A stretch of 64,000 nt of DNA from Limnoglobus roseus (GTDB lineage: Bacteria; Planctomycetota; Planctomycetia; Gemmatales; Gemmataceae), in contig NZ_CP042425.1 in NCBI RefSeq assembly GCF_008254045.1, positions 6,076,001-6,140,000 of the forward strand, written 5' to 3'. Shown piece by piece: positions 58,071 through 64,000 of the stretch (the first letter of the stretch is position 1; each line of letters starts with the position of its first letter). Below the pieces are notes generated by a model. It saw only the letters and a list, made by a program, of their open reading frames with translations. It made no database searches and was not told the DNA's origin. A program made the translations under genes and the position numbers.

Positions 58071-59377
58071 CGCGCGGCGTCTGCGGTCGGCGCTTCCGCG
58101 ATGACCCGCACGATCGGCTCGGTGTTGCTGGCCCGCACGTGCAGCCACCAGTCCGGGCCGTCCAGGCGGAGGCCGTCGAGCGTGTCCTTCGCGGCGGTCG
58201 GCCACTTCTTTTCCAATTTGCCGAATGCCTCGCCCAACCGTTCTCGCGCGACGGTGAACTTCGTCTTCAACATCGAATACGTCGGCAACTCGGCGACGAG
58301 TTGACTCAGTGGCTTCCCCTCTTCCGCCATCAGGCTGAGGATCAGTGCCATGCCGACGTAGGGGTCGCGGACCCACCCGACGCGGGGGTCGATGACGCCG
58401 CCGTTCCCCTCGCCGCCGATCACGGCCTTCACCGCCCGCATCTTCTCGACGACGTTCGCCTCGCCCACCGCCGAGCGGTAGAACTCGCACCCGGCGAGCT
58501 TGGCGAGGTCTTCGTTCATCCGCGACGTTGACATGTTCACCACCACGGCACCGCGGTCCTGGCGGAGTCGGTATTTGATCGCGAGCGCGACCGTGGCTTC
58601 CTCGGAAACGCACGCGCCGGTTTCGTCGATGAGTGCGAGGCGGTCGGCGTCCGGGTCGAGCACACACCCGACGTGACAGCCGTGCTGCGAAACCCACGGG
58701 GCAATGTCCGTCAGGTGGGCCGGGATTGGTTCTGCTTCGTGCGCGAAGACGCCGTTCTGCTCGCAGTTCAGTTGCACCACTTCGCAGCCGAGGCTGGCCA
58801 GCAAGTCCACGGCCAACGGCCCGCCCGCACCGCCGTTGCCGTCCACGAAGACGCGGAACTGCCCGGCGGCCACGGTTGCCACACTGACCTGTTTCAGCAC
58901 CCGTTCCGCGTGATCCTCTTCCACATTCGGCGGCACGCCCGCGGAACCGACACGGTCCCACGGGGCGAATGAAATCGGGCCAGCTTCGAACAGTTTTTTG
59001 ATCTCCAACCCGGCGGCGGCCGGCAGCACCGCCCCGTCACGGCCGAACAATTTCAGGCCGTTCCACGGCGACGGGTTGTGGCTGGCCGTGATCTGAATGG
59101 CCCCGGCTGCGTTCAGCGTTCGCACGGCGATGCCGACGGTCGGCGTGGGCTGGATGCCGATATCTTCCACTGCACAACCGGTCGCCATCAACCCCGCGAA
59201 GATGGCGTGCCGGAGCATATCGCCGCTCGGCCGCGAGTCTCGCGAGACGAGCACCTTCCCGCCCTTCAGGTACGTGCCGAGGGCCGCGGCAAACCGCACG
59301 GCCGCGTCCGGGGGGAGGCTCTCGCCGACGATGCCACGGATGCCAGAGACGCTGACGATCAATTCCGAGGTGTTCAT
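58031..59377 (-). CDS. glmM: Phosphoglucosamine mutase / phosphomannomutase family protein
   Basis: An alpha-D-phosphohexomutase of 448 residues. It has the phosphoserine loop ITASHNPSPWNGLKLF, the metal loop LDPDADRLAL, the sugar-specificity loop GGEGNGGVIDPRVG and the phosphate-binding ending RASNTEPIVRVIAEA. The GGEGNGG form resembles archaeal-type phosphoglucosamine mutases more than the GGEQSGH of many bacterial GlmM proteins, so substrate choice between glucosamine and mannose phosphates is open. Its end overlaps nadB by 40 bases in opposite direction. It starts 19 bases after the retron RT stop. Confidence 0.9.
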   Translation of the reverse strand: MNTSELIVSVSGIRGIVGESLPPDAAVRFAAALGTYLKGGKVLVSRDSRPSGDMLRHAIFAGLMATGCAVEDIGIQPTPTVGIAVRTLNAAGAIQITASHNPSPWNGLKLFGRDGAVLPAAAGLEIKKLFEAGPISFAPWDRVGSAGVPPNVEEDHAERVLKQVSVATVAAGQFRVFVDGNGGAGGPLAVDLLASLGCEVVQLNCEQNGVFAHEAEPIPAHLTDIAPWVSQHGCHVGCVLDPDADRLALIDETGACVSEEATVALAIKYRLRQDRGAVVVNMSTSRMNEDLAKLAGCEFYRSAVGEANVVEKMRAVKAVIGGEGNGGVIDPRVGWVRDPYVGMALILSLMAEEGKPLSQLVAELPTYSMLKTKFTVARERLGEAFGKLEKKWPTAAKDTLDGLRLDGPDWWLHVRASNTEPIVRVIAEAPTADAARQLCDEAGAIVSG

Positions 59378-59396
59378 GGGGCTATTGTGCGAGGCG

Positions 59397-60716
59397 TCAC
59401 GCCGACTGCCAGCGAATCTGGTCGAACAATGCGAGGAGCTTTCGACCGCGGGTGGGATTAAGGCGGGCGACGTGCGCGAGTTTGCCGGCGAGGTACGCGC
59501 GGAAATTTGGGTGTGCTTCGCGGTTCTGCGATTCGGGGCCGTGACGGAGGCAGTTCGTCAGAACGGCCTTGAGGCGGTCAAATTCGGCACGCGGAATTGA
59601 CGTTCGGATGTTGACCACGACCCCGGCGACCGTCTGCCGGACCGATTGAGGCATCACGCGAGTCTTCAAGGGATTCAGTCGGAACCCTTCCTCCGAGACT
59701 ATTCGGGCCACCGCGTTGCGGAATTTCTCGGACCGACGAGTAAGGTCGATGCCGCCCGAGAACGCGAGGTCGTCCGCGTACCGCGTGTACGTCACGTCCA
59801 GACTCTTCGCCAATCCGTCGAGTCGCCGGTCGAGTCGGAATGCCACGAGGTTCGCCAGCGCGGGAGAGGTCGGCGCACCCTGTGGCAGATGGCGGTTACG
59901 GAGGTGCCGTTCCTCAAGAGAGTCCGACCCGTCGGCGGCTGGACGAGGTCGCTGATCCCAGACGGCCTTGGGGAGGCGGGTCGTGCAAAGTCCCGTCAGT
60001 TGGCGGGCCACATCGGGTGGATAGCCGGCGGTTCGAAAGATGGCCGTGACGGCGTCGGCCGAGATCGAGGAAAAGAAAATCGCCAGATCGAATCGCAACA
60101 CCACGGCCCGCCCGGAGTGCGGTACGGCGTTCGTGAGGATCGAGCGACCGATACGAAATCCGTGTGCGGCTGCGTGAGGCGGGATGGCGTCGAGGATCTG
60201 GCCGAGGACGTTGCGCTGGACCTGCTTCAATATCGGCTTTGGGATTTCTAATACACGCGAGCGACCGCTCGGTTTGGGAATCCAGCGATAGCGGTAGTGG
60301 TGGAGCTTGGGCGACGATTCGCGATGATTCCGGCCGGCACAATCGGCAAGCCAGTCGAGTTGATGGCGGTCGATCCGCAAGACTTCGCACACCTTCTCGG
60401 CGGTGGTGATTTCGGGTATCAGCCAACCCCGAGCGGCTTGATGCGGGGCCATCACCGGGACGGGGAAGAACCGTTTGGCCGTGTGTGGCTCCGCACGCCG
60501 CCAGCCTTTCCGGAATTCTTCGTCGGCCAGGGCAAATACTCGAAGGCGGTCCGAGTGCGTCGGTGCGGGAAAGGCTGCGAGGACACGCCGAACGAAGGGC
60601 CGTATGAAACGGTGGGATCGGCCGAGCGCTGCCTTCGCTCGGGCGACCAAACGGTCTTCGGTCCACGACCCGGCGAGGAAGGCGTCTAGCAAGTTAGCGA
60701 GGGTGGTGTCGAGCAT
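59397..60716 (-). CDS. Retron-type reverse transcriptase with N-terminal extension
   Basis: A 439-residue RNA-directed DNA polymerase. RT blocks are seen in order: KPSGRSRVLEIPKP (RT1/2), the retron-specific NAXXH as TNAVPHSG, RFDLAIFFSSI (RT3), HLPQGAPTSPALANLVAF (RT4), YTRYADDLAFSG (catalytic YADD, RT5), RLNPLKTRV (RT6) and TVAGVVVN (RT7, where retrons usually have VTG). About 130 residues precede the polymerase with no known domain. The RNA gene lies directly upstream, ending 6 bases before the ATG; no Shine-Dalgarno is visible. No accessory effector gene follows: glmM is next. Confidence 0.92.
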   Translation of the reverse strand: MLDTTLANLLDAFLAGSWTEDRLVARAKAALGRSHRFIRPFVRRVLAAFPAPTHSDRLRVFALADEEFRKGWRRAEPHTAKRFFPVPVMAPHQAARGWLIPEITTAEKVCEVLRIDRHQLDWLADCAGRNHRESSPKLHHYRYRWIPKPSGRSRVLEIPKPILKQVQRNVLGQILDAIPPHAAAHGFRIGRSILTNAVPHSGRAVVLRFDLAIFFSSISADAVTAIFRTAGYPPDVARQLTGLCTTRLPKAVWDQRPRPAADGSDSLEERHLRNRHLPQGAPTSPALANLVAFRLDRRLDGLAKSLDVTYTRYADDLAFSGGIDLTRRSEKFRNAVARIVSEEGFRLNPLKTRVMPQSVRQTVAGVVVNIRTSIPRAEFDRLKAVLTNCLRHGPESQNREAHPNFRAYLAGKLAHVARLNPTRGRKLLALFDQIRWQSA

Positions 60717-60722
60717 GAAAAA

Positions 60723-60890
60723 CGGCGGAGCGGGCCAACCTGTCCCGTGCCGCGCGACCGGTTCTGGTGGTAGCGCAGCCGAGGTCGCGCCGCGGATCGT
60801 CCAGCTATCGACTCAACCCTGGGGTAACCCCAGAGAGGCAACCGCTTCCCGAAGGAACCGGCCACCGAACTTGGCTCTTCCGCTCCGCCG
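60723..60890 (-). ncRNA. Retron msr-msd non-coding RNA
   Basis: On the minus strand the 11-base a1 arm CGGCGGAGCGG (60890-60880) is perfectly complementary to the a2 arm (60733-60723). Just inside a1 is AAGAGC, whose G (60875) is the candidate branch point. Two hairpins follow: one with the stable tetraloop C(TTCG)G at 60861-60842, and CTCTGGGG/CCCCAGGG with a 3-base loop at 60835-60817. Next is a long msd-like hairpin with an 8-bp stem (60790-60783 with 60759-60752), a 23-base loop and a further partial stem. This order matches known retron RNAs, and the RT gene follows at once. Confidence 0.82.
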
Positions 60891-60897
60891 CGGTGAA

Positions 60898-60926
60898 ATG
60901 GTGACCCGGCGGCAGCGTTCTGTCAA
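60898..60926 (-). promoter_or_regulatory. Promoter of the retron RNA
   Basis: A perfect TTGACA (60926-60921) is followed after 17 bases by CACCAT (60903-60898), a weak -10. The predicted start near 60891 falls exactly at the outer end of the a1 arm. Confidence 0.5.
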
Positions 60927-60996
60927 GCGTAGTCGTTCGGTTTGTCTTCCCGCGGGCGGCTTACTAGTCTGAGGAGACATTCCCCGAGACCCTCAC

Positions 60997-61926
60997 GTGT
61001 TCCGCTCGGCCCGGTTCAAGATCGTGCTGCTCCTCCTCGTACCGGCGGTCGTGCTCGTTGTGGCCGGCGGTCGCCGGCTGTCGAAGAATTCGGCCGGGCG
61101 GGTGTGGGGACACCGCGGCGTGCTGCCCGGCGAGTTCGTGCGGCCGCGGGCGGCGGTGGTGATCGGGGACCGCTTGTTCGTCGTCGATTTCACGGCCCGC
61201 ATTCAGTCGTACACCCTCGACGGCGAACACACGGGGGTGACGTTCACGACGCCGGACTTCCGCAACGGCCGGCCGAGCGGTCTCGGCGTGGACCGCGACG
61301 GGAACTTGATCGTCGCCGATTCGCACTACCACACGGTTCGCATCTACAACCTCGACGGCGTGGAACTCCGTCACTTCGGCGGGACGGGCGGCAAGGAACC
61401 GGGGCAGTTCGGGTACGTCTCCGACTGCGTGCAGGACGACGAGGGGTACTTCTACGTTTCGGAGTTCGGGCAGACCGACCGCATTACGAAACTCGACATC
61501 GACGGTACATTCGTCAAATGTTGGGGTGTGAACGGGACCGGGGAAGGGCAGTTTCAGCGGGTGCGGGCGATGGCGTTCGGGCCGGACCGACTGTTGTACG
61601 TTGTCGATGCGTGCAACCACCGCGTGCAGGTCTTCGACCGCGAGGGTGTTTTCGTCCGTGCGTTCGGCGAACCGGGGACCAGCATCGGGCAACTCGCCTA
61701 CCCGTATGACCTCGCGTTCGACCCGGCGGGCGATCTTTACGTGATCGAACGAGGGAACTCGCGCGTGCAGAAGTTCACGCGCGAGGGGCAACCGCTGGGG
61801 AGTTGGGGGCAGCCCGGGCGCGGTGAGGGGCAGTTGGCCGACCCGTGGGCGCTGGCGGTTGATGGTCGCGGCAGGGTGCACGTGATCGACACCGAGAACC
61901 ACCGAGTTCAGCGGATCAAATTCTGA
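60997..61926 (+). CDS. Exported NHL-repeat propeller protein
   Basis: A 309-residue protein starting with GTG at 60997; it has a membrane or signal segment (IVLLLLVPAVVLVVAGG) and then about six NHL-type repeats: GLGVDRDGNLIVADSHYHTVRIYN, YVSDCVQDDEGYFYVSEFG, AMAFGPDRLLYVVDACNHRVQVFD, DLAFDPAGDLYVIERGNSRVQKF and ALAVDGRGRVHVIDTENHRVQRI. These form a six-bladed propeller, usually a binding scaffold. The stop shares one base with the start of the VWA gene (TGATG), so they are coupled. It diverges from the retron. Confidence 0.88.
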   Translation: MFRSARFKIVLLLLVPAVVLVVAGGRRLSKNSAGRVWGHRGVLPGEFVRPRAAVVIGDRLFVVDFTARIQSYTLDGEHTGVTFTTPDFRNGRPSGLGVDRDGNLIVADSHYHTVRIYNLDGVELRHFGGTGGKEPGQFGYVSDCVQDDEGYFYVSEFGQTDRITKLDIDGTFVKCWGVNGTGEGQFQRVRAMAFGPDRLLYVVDACNHRVQVFDREGVFVRAFGEPGTSIGQLAYPYDLAFDPAGDLYVIERGNSRVQKFTREGQPLGSWGQPGRGEGQLADPWALAVDGRGRVHVIDTENHRVQRIKF

Positions 61927-64000
61927 TGGGCCGACTGAGCGAGTTCCTGACGCTGCACTGGTTCGCCCTCGTTTTTCTGGGCGTGGCGGCGATTCTGTTG
62001 CTGAAGCGATGGCGGATTCCGGCCGCGTCACTCGCACTCTTCGCGGCGGGTGGACTCTCCCTCAGCGGCGTTCAAGTCGATCTCTTCGGGCGATTCCATC
62101 TGGCCTCGACCCTCTTCGCAGTTGCCTTGTTCGTCTTGCTACTTTCGTTGGCGGTCGTTGTCCTCGGCCGGGCGTGGTCGCCTTTGCTCGCGGGTATTCT
62201 GGCGGTCTCGCTGTTGCTCGGCCTCGGTGGGTGGTGTGAGACCGACATCGGCGAGGCTCTCGCGGAAGTGGCTCGCATGACGCGGTCGGTGCAATTCACC
62301 CGACCGTGGTGGTTGGCCCTGCTGCTCTGCGTACCCGTGGTCTTGCTGTTAGCACGCCGAAGTCTGGCGGGTCTCGGCCGGGTGCGGAAGTGGGTCACCA
62401 TCGGCACGCGGTGCGTGATCGTTGCCTTGCTCGCGCTGGCGCTGGCGGAACCGCGGGTCAATCGGCCGAGCGAAAACGTGGCGGTGCTGTTCGTGCTGGA
62501 CCGTTCGCAGAGTGTGCCGCAGGACATCGACCCGGCCGCGAACGTGGCCGATCAAGTGGACCGCCGCTGGCAGCGCATCCGCGGCTTCGTGCGGGACGCG
62601 GTGCTGTCCCGCGGCGTCGAGCACAGCCGCGACAAAGCGGGCGTGGTTCTCTTCGGCAAGCGGCCGAAACTCGCTCTGCCGCCGGCGTCGGTGCGGGATC
62701 GGTTCGAGGTTGACGACCGCATGGCCGGGCCGATCGACGGACAGTACACGGACATCGCCGCCGCCCTGAAACTCGCCGTCGCGTCCTTCCCGGAGGGGAA
62801 CGGCAAGCGAGTCGTCCTGGTCAGCGACGGCAACGAGAACATGGGCAACGCCGTCGAGCAAGCGGCCGTCGCGAAGCAGAACGGCGTGGCCATCGACGTG
62901 GTTAGCATTGCTCCCGGCTACAAGAACGAGGGCGAGGTCCTCGTGCAGTCGGTGGAAGCCCCGCCGGTCACGACGACCGGCACGCGGCTCCCGTTGCGCG
63001 TGTTGGTCCGCAACACCAGCGCCACGCGCGTCGTCCGGGGCATTCTGGAACTCGTTCGCGTCGGGTTGAGTGAGGACGGCAGCGAGAAGGTTGAACAGGT
63101 CGCCATCGAGGCGGATCAGCCGCAGGTTCTCGACGCCCCGATGGGCAAGCCGGCCACGATCATCTTGCAGCCGGGTTTGAACTCATTGAAGTTCCGCGAC
63201 ACGCCGCCGAAGCCGGGCGAAACCTCATTCTCTTACAGGGCCACGTTCACGCCGATCCTCTCCGGCGTGCCGTCGGCGAACGGGCAACTCGGCGACATCG
63301 TGGTCGGCCTGCCGAACGACCGCGTGGCGAATAACCGGGCCAGCACGGCCGTCGTGATGCGCGGCCAACGCCGCGTGCTGTTCGTCGAGGAGCCGAAGAA
63401 CGGTCGGTCGGAACACGCCCACCTGATCCGGACACTCCTACGGGCCGACGTGAAGGTGTCCGTCGCGTCGCCCGCTAAATTGCCGGCCGAGGTTGCGGAC
63501 TTCGCGCTGTTCCTGACGAACTACGATTGCATCGTCCTCGCCAACGTCCCGGCCGAGGTCTTCAGCCGCGACCAGATGGAGGTGATTCGCACGTCGGTCC
63601 ACGACCAGGGGACCGGCCTCATCATGATCGGCGGCCCCGATTCGTTCGGCCCCGGTGGGTACCAGAACACGCCGGTCGAGGAAGCCCTGCCGGTCTTCTG
63701 CGAGATCAAGTCGCCGATGGCCGCGGGGAAGGGGGGCCTGATCCTCATCATGCACGCCTCCGAGATGGCCGACGGCAACCACTGGCAGAAGGTCATCGCC
63801 AAACTCGCCATCGAACGGCTCAGTGCTCCGGACATGATCGGCGTCATGCAATACGGCTTCGGCGCGGGGGCGGCCGGCGTCAGTTGGGTCATCCCTTTTC
63901 AGGACGTCGGCGGCGACAAGAGCCGGCTGTTGGCGAAGATCGATCGGATGGACCCGCAGGACATGCTCCACTTCGACCCGTTCCTGACGGCCGCGGCCGA
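61926..64000 (+). CDS. VWA-domain membrane protein (3' end beyond the window)
   Basis: At least 691 residues, open to the right edge. The first 180 residues carry about five membrane segments (such as WFALVFLGVAAILLL and WWLALLLCVPVVLLLA). A von Willebrand A domain follows with the MIDAS DRSQS (in LFVLDRSQS) and the later TDIAAAL and VLVSDGNENMG. After a beta domain, an amidotransferase-like fold appears (RRVLFVEEP, YDCIVLANVPAE, GLIMIGGPDSFGPGGY). This arrangement is seen in planctomycete membrane proteins encoded near MoxR and DUF58 genes. The ATG shares a base with the upstream stop. Confidence 0.88.
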   Translation, partial: MGRLSEFLTLHWFALVFLGVAAILLLKRWRIPAASLALFAAGGLSLSGVQVDLFGRFHLASTLFAVALFVLLLSLAVVVLGRAWSPLLAGILAVSLLLGLGGWCETDIGEALAEVARMTRSVQFTRPWWLALLLCVPVVLLLARRSLAGLGRVRKWVTIGTRCVIVALLALALAEPRVNRPSENVAVLFVLDRSQSVPQDIDPAANVADQVDRRWQRIRGFVRDAVLSRGVEHSRDKAGVVLFGKRPKLALPPASVRDRFEVDDRMAGPIDGQYTDIAAALKLAVASFPEGNGKRVVLVSDGNENMGNAVEQAAVAKQNGVAIDVVSIAPGYKNEGEVLVQSVEAPPVTTTGTRLPLRVLVRNTSATRVVRGILELVRVGLSEDGSEKVEQVAIEADQPQVLDAPMGKPATIILQPGLNSLKFRDTPPKPGETSFSYRATFTPILSGVPSANGQLGDIVVGLPNDRVANNRASTAVVMRGQRRVLFVEEPKNGRSEHAHLIRTLLRADVKVSVASPAKLPAEVADFALFLTNYDCIVLANVPAEVFSRDQMEVIRTSVHDQGTGLIMIGGPDSFGPGGYQNTPVEEALPVFCEIKSPMAAGKGGLILIMHASEMADGNHWQKVIAKLAIERLSAPDMIGVMQYGFGAGAAGVSWVIPFQDVGGDKSRLLAKIDRMDPQDMLHFDPFLTAAA

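Noticed and set aside
59397..60716. Calling the reverse transcriptase part of a group II intron or a diversity-generating element
   Set aside because: There is no maturase or HNH region and no intron-type ends or variable repeat pair, while the NAXXH motif and the a1/a2 RNA point to a retron.

Overview
The window looks like chromosomal DNA of a planctomycete of the Gemmataceae type. It is GC-rich and tightly packed, and it carries several families typical of that group: two DUF1559 pseudopilin-like proteins with the H-X9-DG signature, a Tat-exported DUF1501 protein, prenyltransferase-repeat and DUF4159 proteins, a membrane-anchored Ser/Thr kinase, and a divergently placed giant membrane protein with a charged repeat tail. 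No rRNA genes, standard tRNA genes, insertion sequences or CRISPR arrays were seen.

Layout. 1-21.6 kb is housekeeping and planctomycete-specific genes: the end of purQ, an ADP-ribosylglycohydrolase, acpS, a PcrA/UvrD helicase, a sugar isomerase-like TIM barrel, a prenyltransferase-repeat protein, a sensory protein with degenerate signalling domains, a metallophosphoesterase, a phosphatase fused to a cytochrome c'-like domain, pdxA, tyrA, purL with a double PurS-like front end, a DUF4159 protein and a 1011-residue unknown membrane protein. 21.7-40.0 kb is a cobalamin island in three transcription units. On the minus strand lies cobT-cobS-cobC. On the plus strand a B12 riboswitch precedes cbiM-cbiN-cbiQ-cbiO-cobN-chlID-cobQ-cobO. 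Converging on it from the minus strand, a second B12 riboswitch precedes a DUF1559 gene, cbiB, cobD, cobU and btuF. Almost every gene junction there is a 1-29 base overlap or a very short gap. The island covers cobalt uptake and insertion, adenosylation, amidation, aminopropanol attachment, lower-ligand activation and assembly, and corrinoid capture. The corrin-ring methylases are not in the window.

40-50 kb holds the DUF1501 gene, a second DUF1559 gene with a small lipoprotein, infA, a single-domain response regulator beside a LuxR-type HTH remnant, then a 32-residue Lys-rich ORF followed directly by a tRNA-like gene that resembles an initiator tRNA with an altered anticodon loop. A probable operon follows: Ser/Thr kinase, hemL, PQQ-type propeller. 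50.8-56.3 kb is one 1843-codon gene. 56.4-64 kb has nadB, a phosphohexomutase overlapping it tail to tail, a retron (reverse transcriptase plus a recognisable msr-msd ncRNA bounded by 11-bp complementary arms), an NHL propeller protein and a VWA membrane protein cut by the window end.

Most notable items: the retron, the initiator-like tRNA gene, the B12-riboswitch-controlled DUF1559 gene, the phosphatase-cytochrome fusion, the ferredoxin-CobN fusion, the degenerate PAS/GAF/receiver protein and the giant repeat protein. All assignments come from reading the sequence; no database search was run.
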